The notes under the pieces were generated by a model. The model was not told where the DNA came from, ran no database searches, and worked only from the letters and a program-made list of their open reading frames with translations. The translations under genes were made by a program, and so were the position numbers. Below, piece after piece: positions 33,948-42,048 of a stretch of DNA of 64,000 nt; within the stretch, counting starts at the first letter, position 1, and each line of letters starts with the position of its first letter. Source of the DNA: DASQPR01 sp963727415 (GTDB lineage: Bacteria > Actinomycetota > Actinomycetes > Mycobacteriales > Micromonosporaceae). Location: positions 1,922,001 through 1,986,000 of the forward strand of contig CAVSGF010000002.1 in assembly GCA_963727415.1 (NCBI GenBank), read 5' to 3'.

Positions 33948-34280
33948 TCACTTGGCCGGAAAGGTGTGCGAGTACGCGACTCCGCGCTTGACCCAGCGCC
34001 GGAAGTCCCGGTCGTCGGCGCAATGCTCACCATCCACCACGATCCAGCCCTTCATCGGCCGGCTGGCGACCATGTCGAACATCCGTGCGCCGGGCTCGGC
34101 GAGGAACTCGTCCTGACGCGACGGATCGGTGCGGACGAGAAGCCCGTCCCCGTACACACCGACGGCCATGTTCCCGTTTACCAGCATCGCCAGACCGCCG
34201 AACATCTTCTTCTCGATCACGTCGGGCTCCGTGGCCAGCGCGTCCCGTAGCCGCTCGGCGATGCTTTCGTCATAGGCCAT
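33948..34280 (-). CDS. TfoX N-terminal domain protein
   Basis: 110 residues, the length of stand-alone TfoX_N proteins. The family pattern is clear: ERLRDALATEPDVIEKKMFGGLAMLVNGNMAVGV is represented by EKKMFGGLAMLVNGNM, followed by GLLVRTDP and the C-terminal RPMKGWIVVD. In Proteobacteria TfoX governs competence, but short actinobacterial homologues have no known function and lack the C-terminal domain. Start ATG 34280; upstream frames do not match. Gap 34281-34598 has no supported gene. Confidence 0.88.
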   Translation of the reverse strand: MAYDESIAERLRDALATEPDVIEKKMFGGLAMLVNGNMAVGVYGDGLLVRTDPSRQDEFLAEPGARMFDMVASRPMKGWIVVDGEHCADDRDFRRWVKRGVAYSHTFPAK

Positions 34281-34598
34281 ACGCCGGATCCTAGACAAAT
34301 CGGATGCGCTCCGGGACGCCCAACCAGCACAATCTCCGGCGTGCAAGGGAAGACGGCTTACGCGGGTCGCGCCCGGGTACGCGTACCTCGGCTGCGCCGT
34401 CCTGGCAGCGGTCGCGCTCGGCCCCATGGCGACGACTGTTGTGGGCATGGTCGTGACGATTCGGGCGCCGGGATGAGGTCCGGTTGACCCACGGTTCGGG
34501 ATTTCGGCAATCCGCGCTGGGACGGGCACCCACAACGACCGCCGACTCGCTATTATCGCCCGGCAATTCACCCCCCACCTCTGCCAAGAAGGATTCTC

Positions 34599-34922
34599 AT
34601 GGCGAAAAAGACCAACGTCCCGTGCCAGCACTGCGGACGGCTGCCGACCGCGAAGGTCGCCCTCCAAGGCGTTGAGGGCATGATCCTGATGCACCGGATC
34701 ACCCGCGTCCGCGGCTACTACTGCCGCGAGTGCGGCCTGCAGGCCAAGGACCAATTGAACGCGCTCAGCCTCAAGCGCGGCTGGTTCTCCATCGGCGGCA
34801 TCCTCGGCATCGGCATGCTGCGGTTCACCAACAGCATCCACGGGAAGAGGCTGCTCAAGCTGGACGCGCCGCGGGCGGTGGCCCCGGCGGCACCGGCCGC
34901 CGCGGACGTCGCGCGCGCCTGA
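34599..34922 (+). CDS. Zinc-ribbon protein with hydrophobic C-terminal segment
   Basis: 107 residues. Two CxxC pairs, CQHC (9-12) and CREC (42-45), form a zinc ribbon with aromatic GYYC before the second pair. A moderately hydrophobic stretch follows (WFSIGGILGIGMLRFTN, residues 62-79), which could be a membrane anchor, then an Ala-rich tail. AAGAAGGA precedes the ATG. I do not recognise a named family with a known role; it resembles the zinc-ribbon start of longer actinobacterial membrane proteins. Confidence 0.75.
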   Translation: MAKKTNVPCQHCGRLPTAKVALQGVEGMILMHRITRVRGYYCRECGLQAKDQLNALSLKRGWFSIGGILGIGMLRFTNSIHGKRLLKLDAPRAVAPAAPAAADVARA

Positions 34923-34929
34923 GTGGACC

Positions 34930-34959
34930 CTGCCCGGGGCCCGGTCGGGCCCCGGGCAG
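34930..34959. terminator. 13-bp GC-rich hairpin between convergent genes
   Basis: CTGCCCGGGGCCC (34930-34942), loop GGTC, GGGCCCCGGGCAG (34947-34959): a perfect stem. It lies 8 bases after the zinc-ribbon stop and 15 bases before the stop of the convergent PH-like gene, so it can end both transcripts. Confidence 0.75.
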
Positions 34960-34973
34960 CGTCAACGGATCGG

Positions 34974-35444
34974 TTACGCCGCGGCGAGCAGCCCGCCGAG
35001 TGCCGCGGTCGCGAACGCGGCCTGCAGCGTGGCCGCGCGTCGTTCGGCCACACTGCGACGATATGACGCGAGCGCGGCCATGCCGATCACGTCGCCGGCT
35101 ACCCCGGAACCACCCGGTTCGTCGGTGTCCGGCTTGAGCGTGACCAGAACGCCAAAGACCGGCAGGACGCCGAAGCGCATCCCGGTCATGTCGAAGGCGA
35201 CGTCGTCGACTCGCTCCCAGGCGATGAACCGGTCCCGGCCCAGGTAGCGAACGGCCAGCCCGCCGGTCTCGACGGCGACACCGAGGCGCCAGGCGCGTAC
35301 CAGCAGGACCGCACCCGCGACCGCGACGATGACGTATCCGCTGTTGCTCCCGGTTCCGGCGGCGACGCCCAAGACGATCATGGCAAGAGCGAGCCCGAGC
35401 AGGGGCAGGCGCTGGAGGTGGGGGCGGAACACGCGACGGGGCAC
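34974..35444 (-). CDS. PH-like domain membrane protein
   Basis: About 156 residues from GTG 35444. Two helices (LLGLALAMIVLGVAA and YVIVAVAGAVLLVRAW) are followed by a small beta-rich PH-like module, VAVETGGLAVRYLGRDRFIAWERVDDVAF, seen here as GGLAVRYLGRDRFIAWERV. This arrangement is common in actinobacterial YdbT/bPH-type proteins of unknown function. A decayed relative occupies 21206-21673. Convergent with the zinc-ribbon gene. Confidence 0.75.
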   Translation of the reverse strand: MPRRVFRPHLQRLPLLGLALAMIVLGVAAGTGSNSGYVIVAVAGAVLLVRAWRLGVAVETGGLAVRYLGRDRFIAWERVDDVAFDMTGMRFGVLPVFGVLVTLKPDTDEPGGSGVAGDVIGMAALASYRRSVAERRAATLQAAFATAALGGLLAAA

Positions 35445-35651
35445 GCGGCCGATGCTAGCCGGGTGGTCCCGGATCGCCGGGTGTGATCCCTTCTTCACCG
35501 GGCCGGCCAGCAGCTCCGGCAACCGCAATCGCATCTGCCCGCCCTGGCGGATTTGCGTACCGTGTGTGTTTACGCAGCGGCAGTATCGACCAGCCGTGGC
35601 CGCCGTCGGTTACTAGCGGCACGGATCGATGGTGTGCCAAGCTTTTTGCCC

Positions 35652-37454
35652 ATGGGGACCGATCTAGCGGGGATCCTGTCGGTGCCGGTCTATCGCGCGC
35701 TGGACATCGACCACCTCGGCAACATCCTGGTCGCCACCGATGAGCACGGCACCATGCAGCTGGTGGAGCTAGATCCATCCGGGTCCGTCACCGCGCTCAC
35801 CGCTCTCGACGGTCCCTGTTCCGGGCGCTATCTGCCCGGCCGGCGCGCGGTTCTGGTCAGCCGGGATACTGGTGGCGACGAGAACACCCAGTTGTCGGTG
35901 CTGGACCTGGCCGCGTCCGAGACGCCGGCCGGCCTGACCGGGCTGCGGCACCTTGTCGACGAACCGCAGTATGTGCACCGTCCCACCGACGTGACGGCGA
36001 CCCATCTGGTGTACGTGACCAACCGCCGCAACCGGATCGACTTCGACATCGTCGTGCGAGATCTCGACAGTGACGCCGAGCGAGCCGTCTACCAGGGCAC
36101 CGGAGCCGTCGAGGACGCCGCGCTCGCCGCGAACGGTCGCTGGCTAGCGTTCACCGTACCGGCCGGGCCTCCGCTGTCCGACCGCCTGATGCTGCTCGAT
36201 CTGGCCACCGGGGAGGTGCAGGCGGTCACCGGCGACAGCGACCCGGACCGCTACCTCAGACCACGGTTCACCGACGACGGCGGCGTGGCGGTGACCACGA
36301 ATCGGGGGCACGACACGACCGGTGTGGCCCGGTATGACCTGGACACCGGTGCTTGGACGTGGCTGATAAGACCGGCCGGCAACGACGTGTCCGGCTGGCT
36401 GAGCCCGGACGGCTCGGCGATGCTGGTGGTCGAGAACGATGACGGCGCGTCCCGGGTGTCGCTGCGCGACAGCACCGGGGCGACACGGCACACGGTGGCG
36501 CTTCCAGCGATTGGCTGCGTCGACTTCCCGCTGCCGGAGCCGCGGTGGAGCCCCGACGGCTCGGTGGTGGTGATGTCGTTTTCCGGTCCTACCGTTCCTG
36601 GTGACATACTGCGGCTGGATGCCGAGACCGGGGCGCTGACCGTGCTGACCGACTCGACCCGCCACCTCGACGGTGTGCCGGTGGCGAATCCCTCCAGCCA
36701 TCGGGTGCCGGCCGCTGACGGGGAGTCGGTGCCATGCTTCGTCTACCGGCCGGCCGGACCGCGCGGAGCCCTCGCCGGTTCGGTGGTTCTGTATCTGCAC
36801 GGTGGCCCGGAAGAGCAGGCCAAACGCACGTTCAGCGCCACCGTCACGGCGCTGACCGCGGCGGGGCACACGGTGGTGGTGCCGAACGTGCGCGGGTCGA
36901 CCGGGTTCGGTAAGCGCTGGTACTCCCTTGATGACGGCCGGCGGCGGATGGACGCGTTCGCGGACCTGGCCGCGGTCCACGCGTTCCTGCCGGAGCTGGG
37001 CTTGGACCCGAAGCGAGCCGCGCTGTGGGGCTCCTCCTACGGCGGCTATCTGGTGCTGGGCGGGCTAACGTTCCAGGCGCCGCTGTGGGCGGCCGGTGTC
37101 GACATCGTCGGCATCTCATCGCTGGTGACGTTCCTGGAGCGGACGTCGCCGTACCGGCGCGCGGCACGCGAGCGTGAGTACGGCACGCTCGCCAACGATC
37201 GGGAGTTCCTCGCCGAGGCATCGCCGATGACGCGGGTTGACGAGATCAGGGCGCCGCTGTTCGTCATTCATGGGCGCAATGACCCTCGGGTACCGGTTAG
37301 CGAGGCGCAGCAGCTATACCGGGCGCTCAGTGCCAACGGGGTGGAGTGCGAGCTGCGGATCTTCGACGATGAGGGGCACAGCCTCGCGAAGCGACCCAAT
37401 CGGCTGCGGGTTTATCCGGAAGCGTTCGAGTTCCTCCGGCGCCACCTCGGATGA
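35652..37454 (+). CDS. S9 family (prolyl oligopeptidase-like) serine peptidase
   Basis: About 600 residues from ATG 35652. The first 370 residues form a beta-propeller of WD/TolB-like blades (RWSPDGSVVVMSF; VARYDLDTG), and the last 230 an alpha/beta hydrolase with nucleophile Ser462 in LWGSSYGGYLVLG, acid in HGRNDPRVPV and His in DDEGHSLAKR. No signal peptide, so it is probably cytoplasmic and cleaves short peptides, often after proline or acyl-amino acids. Upstream frames to 35553 do not add conserved sequence. Confidence 0.9.
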   Translation: MGTDLAGILSVPVYRALDIDHLGNILVATDEHGTMQLVELDPSGSVTALTALDGPCSGRYLPGRRAVLVSRDTGGDENTQLSVLDLAASETPAGLTGLRHLVDEPQYVHRPTDVTATHLVYVTNRRNRIDFDIVVRDLDSDAERAVYQGTGAVEDAALAANGRWLAFTVPAGPPLSDRLMLLDLATGEVQAVTGDSDPDRYLRPRFTDDGGVAVTTNRGHDTTGVARYDLDTGAWTWLIRPAGNDVSGWLSPDGSAMLVVENDDGASRVSLRDSTGATRHTVALPAIGCVDFPLPEPRWSPDGSVVVMSFSGPTVPGDILRLDAETGALTVLTDSTRHLDGVPVANPSSHRVPAADGESVPCFVYRPAGPRGALAGSVVLYLHGGPEEQAKRTFSATVTALTAAGHTVVVPNVRGSTGFGKRWYSLDDGRRRMDAFADLAAVHAFLPELGLDPKRAALWGSSYGGYLVLGGLTFQAPLWAAGVDIVGISSLVTFLERTSPYRRAAREREYGTLANDREFLAEASPMTRVDEIRAPLFVIHGRNDPRVPVSEAQQLYRALSANGVECELRIFDDEGHSLAKRPNRLRVYPEAFEFLRRHLG

Positions 37455-37563
37455 TGCCCACAGGGCGTGCAGCACCGGACCCGGACCGGTCCGCGTGCGG
37501 ATCTGGTGAAGATCCGGTGAAGGTGGCGGCGGGCCGGCGTGGCGGCGGCTACCGTCGCGTAGC

Positions 37564-38343
37564 GTGAACGACCTGGGAAATACGGTGTACCGGCTGTACG
37601 CGCGACGGCTGCGGCGTGATCTGGCCGGGCGACCGCTGCCCCGGCACGTGGCGCTGGTGATTGACGGCAACCGGCGATGGGCTCGTCAGCGCGGGTTCGA
37701 TGACGCCAGTGCCGGGCACCGGTACGGCGCCGAGCACGTCGACGATCTGCTGGACTGGTGCGCTGATCTGGGGATCGGCCACGTTACCGTGTTCGTGGCG
37801 TCATCGGACAACTTGCGCAAGCGGCCCCCGGCCGAGGTGGCGAGCCTGCTGGAGCTGATCGAAACGGTGGTGGCACGCCGGCTGGCCGACCCGGACGGGT
37901 TCTGGCGGGTACGGGTCGCCGGCCGGGCTGACGCGCTGCCGGATTCGACACGCCACGCCTTGAAGGCGGCGGTGGAGGCGACCCGCGGCCGTCGGTACGG
38001 ATTCGAGGTCACGGTCGCGATCGGCTATGACGGCCGCGACGAGGTGGTCGATGCGGTGCGCGCCCTGCTGGACGAGGCCGCCGCGACCGGCACCGCGATC
38101 GATGATCTGGCCGCCACGCTGAACGCGGATGACATCGCCGCGCACCTGTACACCACCGGGCAGCCGGATCCTGACCTGATCATCCGGACCAGCGGCGAGC
38201 AGCGGCTGTCCGGTTTCCTCCTGTGGCAGGCGGCCCATGCCGAGCTCTACTTCTGCGACGTGTACTGGCCGGGATTCCGGTACGTCGACTTCCTCCGGGC
38301 GCTGCGCTCGTATGCCGCGCGGCAGCGACGTTTCGGGGCCTGA
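37564..38343 (+). CDS. Short-chain cis-prenyltransferase (UppS/Rv1086-like)
   Basis: 259 residues. The catalytic P-loop is VALVIDGNRRWARQRG (Asp34), then the NLRKRPPAEV loop and the C-terminal PDLIIRTSGEQRLSGFLLWQ, covering the isopentenyl-diphosphate binding Arg residues. The pattern is that of isoprenyl synthases. Lack of the long hydrophobic-tunnel signature cannot be judged by eye; resemblance to mycobacterial Rv1086 (farnesyl-chain) is a guess. GTG 37564 start. Its product feeds decaprenyl or undecaprenyl carriers of the cell wall. Confidence 0.88.
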   Translation: MNDLGNTVYRLYARRLRRDLAGRPLPRHVALVIDGNRRWARQRGFDDASAGHRYGAEHVDDLLDWCADLGIGHVTVFVASSDNLRKRPPAEVASLLELIETVVARRLADPDGFWRVRVAGRADALPDSTRHALKAAVEATRGRRYGFEVTVAIGYDGRDEVVDAVRALLDEAAATGTAIDDLAATLNADDIAAHLYTTGQPDPDLIIRTSGEQRLSGFLLWQAAHAELYFCDVYWPGFRYVDFLRALRSYAARQRRFGA

Positions 38344-38373
38344 ACGCACCGACGCTTCGGGGTCTGAACGCGG
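38326..38373 (+). repeat. Two 24-bp tandem copies at the cis-prenyltransferase 3' end
   Basis: CGACGTTTCGGGGCCTGAACGCAC is split as CGACGTTTCGGGGCC (38326-38340) and TGAACGCAC (38341-38349); the second copy, 38350-38373, differs at about 4 positions. The first copy contains the gene's stop codon, so the repeat is probably a local slippage duplication. Confidence 0.6.
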
Positions 38374-38549
38374 CACCGGGCCTTAACGTGCCCCGCGTCG
38401 GTGGCCGGACGCCGGATACCCGCACGGGTGAACCGGTTACCCGGCGCGCGTACCGAACGGCTGGTCCACCGCCACAGCGCGACGGGCGCCGCGCCGCCCG
38501 TCATAGAGTGCGCCAACAGAGTCCGGCTGGTCAGCGGCGGGAGGTCGAG

Positions 38550-39242
38550 ATGTCGCAGGCGGATGCGCGCGGATCCGGCCCGGACGTGGCGGCCGGTGGC
38601 CAGCCAGAGACGACGCGGGCACCGAGCGCGGCGACCGCGGCCGAGCCGGAGCCAGCCGAGGTGGAACCCGGTGCGCCCGCCGCCATCCCGCCGTCCAGCC
38701 CAGCACCATCGGCGAACTCGGGCCCGTCCGCCGGCCCGGCGCCACAGGCGACGGCACCGCGGTCGAATCGTGTGGCCGCCCGGCGCGAACGGTCAGCGCG
38801 GACGCAACGGCGACTCCTGGTGGCCGCGGCCGCGATCGTCGGGGTCGCGTTCGGAGCCGGGGTCACCGCCGGGTTGCGGTCGCCCATGCAGACCACACCC
38901 TCGGCACCGGTAACCACCGGCGTGGCCGCGGCGGCGCTGGCACCGCCGGGAGGTGGCGGGGCAACCGGTTCCGCGCGGTTGCTGCTGGTGGGTGGCCAGC
39001 AGATGCTCCGGGTACAAGTGACCGGGCTGCCGGAACCCTCCGGTTTCTACGAAGTGTGGCTGGCCGCGCCCGGCTCGGACCGCATGATCGCGCTCGGCGC
39101 GCTAAGTGGTGACGGTGACGTTGACCTGCCGGTTCCGGATGTGGTGGACGCGCACGACTTCCGGGTGGTGGAGCTGTCGTCGCAGCCGCTGTCCGGAGCG
39201 CCTGGGCGGGGACCGATCGTGCTTCGCGGCCCGCTGCGATAA
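38550..39242 (+). CDS. RskA-like (anti-sigma K C-terminal) membrane protein
   Basis: About 230 residues from ATG 38550, with GGGAGG upstream. An Ala/Pro-rich cytoplasmic segment (1-90) precedes one transmembrane helix (LLVAAAAIVGVAFGAGVTAG). The extracytoplasmic domain has the RskA pattern VQVTGLPEPSGFYEVWLA and FRVVELSSQPLSG. The usual N-terminal sigma-binding zinc domain is absent, and no sigma factor gene is adjacent, so a sensor role as anti-sigma factor is doubtful. Upstream 38374-38549 has no supported feature. Confidence 0.8.
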   Translation: MSQADARGSGPDVAAGGQPETTRAPSAATAAEPEPAEVEPGAPAAIPPSSPAPSANSGPSAGPAPQATAPRSNRVAARRERSARTQRRLLVAAAAIVGVAFGAGVTAGLRSPMQTTPSAPVTTGVAAAALAPPGGGGATGSARLLLVGGQQMLRVQVTGLPEPSGFYEVWLAAPGSDRMIALGALSGDGDVDLPVPDVVDAHDFRVVELSSQPLSGAPGRGPIVLRGPLR

Positions 39243-39256
39243 CCACACGCCGGGAT

Positions 39257-39637
39257 TCAGCGGGCGGCCGCAGGGCGCTCTTGCATGAGAATGATGTGGT
39301 GCCCGTCCGGGTCTTTGAGGCCCGACATCCATAGTTCGGTGTCCGCGTCGCGGTGTACGACGTGTGGCTGGTCGGTCATCGTCACGCCGGCCGCGGTCAG
39401 GCGCTGCGCCTCGGCGTCGATGTCGTCGACGCGGAAGTAGAGCACGCAGCGGCTGATGTACTCGGGCGACTCAGGGCGGCCGAGGTAGAGCCGGACGTCG
39501 CCGCTGGAGAGGAAGGCCATGGACTGGCCGGGGACTTCGAACAGCACCGGGATGGCGAGCACATCCCGGTAGAAGGCCACCGACCGGGATAGATCGGAGA
39601 CGCTGATGTGGACCTGTGCCAATGGTCCGAGGGCCAT
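39257..39637 (-). CDS. VOC (glyoxalase/bleomycin resistance-like) protein
   Basis: 126 residues from ATG 39637. The VOC fold is visible: QVHISVSDLSRSVAFYRDVL in the first module, CVLYFRVDDIDAEAQRLTAAG in the second, and LKDPDGHHIILMQE at the C-terminus, with His and Glu in the usual metal positions. It is divergent from a MarR gene, with a dyad between them, and may be its target. Typical substrates are glutathione- or mycothiol-adducts or antibiotics. Confidence 0.88.
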   Translation of the reverse strand: MALGPLAQVHISVSDLSRSVAFYRDVLAIPVLFEVPGQSMAFLSSGDVRLYLGRPESPEYISRCVLYFRVDDIDAEAQRLTAAGVTMTDQPHVVHRDADTELWMSGLKDPDGHHIILMQERPAAAR

Positions 39638-39651
39638 GGGGCCTCCTATAC

Positions 39652-39681
39652 TTAACCTAGGTGAAAGGATAACCATGGTTA
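39652..39681. promoter_or_regulatory. Two short dyads, MarR operators
   Basis: TTAACCTAGGTGAA (39652-39665, one mismatched pair) and the perfect TAACCATGGTTA (39670-39681) lie between the divergent VOC and marR genes. The second contains the marR start codon ATG (39675-39677). Confidence 0.6.
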
Positions 39682-40160
39682 AGGATCCTGGGCAACTGCC
39701 GCCGATCCCGGCCGGTCTGGGTGCAGGCGAGCGGGCCTCGGTCGCCAACCGGGTTCACTCGGCAGCGCTGCGGTTGCTGCGTCATGCCCGTACCGCCGAC
39801 ACTGCCACGATGGACCTCGACGGGCCGCGGGCGTCGGCACTATCTGTGGTGGTGTTCGGCGGGCCGACGCCGATCGGCCGACTGGCGGAAGTGGAGCAGG
39901 TGTCGGCACCAGCCATCACCAAGACGGTGGCCGCGCTGGAGGCCGATGGCCTGGTCGAGCGGATCCGGTCGACCAGCGATCGCCGGGTGGTCACGGTGGT
40001 CGCAACGGCGGCCGGGCGTTCGGTGCTGGAGCGGGGGCGGGCCGCCCGGGTAGGCCGGGTCGCCGACTTACTGGACGGCCTGACACCGGAGGATCTAGCG
40101 GTAGTCGGGCGGGCCGCCGATCTGATCGCCATCCGGCTGAGCGAACCGAACGGCGGCTGA
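39675..40160 (+). CDS. MarR family transcriptional regulator
   Basis: 161 residues. Winged helix seen in PIGRLAEVEQVSAPAITKTVAALEADGLVER as IGRLAEVEQVSAPAITKTV and the wing STSDRRVVTVVATAAG. The start ATG sits in the palindrome TAACCATGGTTA, an arrangement that allows steric autorepression. Likely targets are itself, the divergent VOC gene and possibly the hydrolase gene 5 bases downstream on the same strand. Confidence 0.9.
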   Translation: MVKDPGQLPPIPAGLGAGERASVANRVHSAALRLLRHARTADTATMDLDGPRASALSVVVFGGPTPIGRLAEVEQVSAPAITKTVAALEADGLVERIRSTSDRRVVTVVATAAGRSVLERGRAARVGRVADLLDGLTPEDLAVVGRAADLIAIRLSEPNGG

Positions 40161-40165
40161 CCGGG

Positions 40166-41167
40166 GTGGACCCCTCCCGGTTGCCGCGAACCGCTAAAGT
40201 CCCGCGTGTGCGGCGACGGACGGTGTTGATGGGTGCGGGCCTGTTCGTTCTCGCCGGCTGCCGTGGCCCGGCCCGGGCGGCGAGCGCTCCGGTATCGTCG
40301 AGCGCCCCACCATCGCGCGGCCTGACGACCCCGGCGGCGTCGCCGTCGGCATCACCGCCTGCGCCGCTCGCGCCGTCACCGGCCCGGTCGCCCGGACACG
40401 CCCCGCGTACCCGGTTCGAGGTGGTCACCCGTCATCACACGTTCAGCCGAGGTGACCGGACGCTGCCGACGCTGCTCCTGACCCCGGCGGCGGCCGGCAC
40501 GTTTCCGGTGGTGGTGTTCGGGCACGGGCTGACCGCCGAGCCGGAGGATTACGCGGTCCTGCTGCGTGCATGGGCCGCGGCCGGTTTCGTGGTCGCCGCA
40601 CCGGTGTTCCCGGACACCAACCGGTCGACCACCCATCTGTCCATCCTGGACATACCGAACCAGCCGGGCGACGTGAGCGCGGTGCTGACCGGGTTGCTGG
40701 CGCTGCCGGCCGACGACCCGGTCCGACAACGGCTGTCTCAGTCACGGTTCGCCGTCGCCGGGCACTCGGCTGGGGCGATCACCGCGCTCGGGGTGCTCAC
40801 CGATGACGGGCCTGACGGACGGGACCGGCGGTTCACCGCCGCGATCATCCTGGCCGGCACGCTGCTCGGGGCCGGCCGGCAGTTCTCCGATCCGCCGGTG
40901 CCGGTGCTGTTCGTCCACGCCGATCACGATCCGGTCGTGCCGTACCGGGCCGGCAAGGCGGCCTATGACACAGTGCCATGGCCTAAGGCGCTGCTGACGC
41001 TGGCCGCGGCCGAGCACAGCGAGCCCTATGTCGATCCGGGTGACCGGTGGTTTGCCGAGGTTCAGGACGCGACCCTGGCGTTCCTCCGCGGCACCATGTA
41101 CGGCGACCAGGGTGCCCTGGCTCAATTGCGAGGCTTGCCGGGCGTGGTCGAGTCCGGCCAGATGTAG
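40166..41167 (+). CDS. Secreted alpha/beta hydrolase lipoprotein
   Basis: About 333 residues, or 319 from GTG 40208, which directly begins the signal sequence RRRTVLMGAGLFVLAGC with lipobox LAGC. A Ser/Pro-rich linker (residues 45-75) leads to an alpha/beta hydrolase: oxyanion segment VVFGHGLTAEPEDY, nucleophile VAGHSAGAITALG, acid in FVHADHDPVVP and His in AAAEHSEPY. It resembles platelet-activating-factor-hydrolase/chlorophyllase-type lipases. Five bases after marR, so probably in its operon. Confidence 0.85.
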   Translation: MDPSRLPRTAKVPRVRRRTVLMGAGLFVLAGCRGPARAASAPVSSSAPPSRGLTTPAASPSASPPAPLAPSPARSPGHAPRTRFEVVTRHHTFSRGDRTLPTLLLTPAAAGTFPVVVFGHGLTAEPEDYAVLLRAWAAAGFVVAAPVFPDTNRSTTHLSILDIPNQPGDVSAVLTGLLALPADDPVRQRLSQSRFAVAGHSAGAITALGVLTDDGPDGRDRRFTAAIILAGTLLGAGRQFSDPPVPVLFVHADHDPVVPYRAGKAAYDTVPWPKALLTLAAAEHSEPYVDPGDRWFAEVQDATLAFLRGTMYGDQGALAQLRGLPGVVESGQM

Positions 41168-41207
41168 GTGAACGGGTGGCGCGATACCGCGTGCACTGGG
41201 AGCGCGG

Positions 41208-41858
41208 TCACGCGGCGGTGCGGTCGATCAGCGCACGGATTCCGTCGATGATGATGCGCAGCCCGGCTTCGAAGGCCGCGTCGCTGTGCGGGTCGCCGAT
41301 CTCCAGCAAGGCCTCACGCGTCAGCGGGTAGGGGCGCATCCGCTCGGTCATCGCGTTCCACGGCTCCGGATCGGGCGGCCGGCTGGTCTCGCCGCGGGCT
41401 CGGTCGGCTTGCTCGTCCAGGGTGAAGCCGGATACGAAGGTGCGTATCGCGATGAACGCGCGCCACGCTTCGGCCGGACCGATCCCGGTGCGGCACAATA
41501 CGCCGATCCGCATTTCGATGTCGTTGAACTGTTCCGGGTCGGCCCGAGTGGACGCGGCCAGCATGGCGCCGTCGCGGTGCCGGTTGAGCGCGGCCCGCAT
41601 GTCCCACGCGTGCCGGGACAGCCAGTCGTCCCACGATTCGCCGGGTTCCAGTGGCCGGGCCGGAGTTTCGAGGGCGATGTCGGCGGCCATCTGGTGGAGC
41701 AGCTCGTCCTTGTTCTTGAAGTGCCAGTAGAGGGCGGGCGCCTTGACGCCGAGGCGCTGGGCCAGCCGGCGCAGCGTCAACCCGTCGAGGCCGACCTCGT
41801 CGAGCAGGTCGATCGCGGTCTTGACGACCCGGTTCCGATCCAGGCGTTCGGTAGGCAC
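41208..41858 (-). CDS. TetR family regulator (TetR C-terminal type)
   Basis: 216 residues. The DNA-binding helices are LTLRRLAQRLGVKAPALYWHFKNKDELL, shown here as LRRLAQRLGVKAPALYWHF. The YWHFKNK variant and the ligand domain (ALLEIGDPHSDAAFEAGLRIIIDGI) match the TetR/TetR_C branch that usually controls drug pumps. No pump is adjacent: the upstream 190 bases and the next gene (42049) give no clear target. Start GTG or ATG at 41858; the region before it shows loose direct repeats CTTAAC at 41870 and 41888. Confidence 0.88.
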   Translation of the reverse strand: MPTERLDRNRVVKTAIDLLDEVGLDGLTLRRLAQRLGVKAPALYWHFKNKDELLHQMAADIALETPARPLEPGESWDDWLSRHAWDMRAALNRHRDGAMLAASTRADPEQFNDIEMRIGVLCRTGIGPAEAWRAFIAIRTFVSGFTLDEQADRARGETSRPPDPEPWNAMTERMRPYPLTREALLEIGDPHSDAAFEAGLRIIIDGIRALIDRTAA

Positions 41859-42048
41859 GTTGGCACCTTAACATCGTTCAGGAGCGCTTAACGGCGTCAA
41901 GTGATTGACGATGATAAGAGCGTTGAGGCCGCTGGTGTTGCCGGCGATGTTCGTACCGCTGTCGGTGTAGCGGTGCCGTCGGGCGGCCGCCCGACGGTCG
42001 GGTGACTGGTGGATCCGGCGCGAGCGTCACGGTGCTAACGTCCGCAAG

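Noticed and set aside
34340..34475. Short hydrophobic frame (GYAYLGCAVLAAVALGPMATT)
   Set aside because: Looks like a small membrane protein but has no start codon in frame; could be a remnant, too weak to list as a gene.
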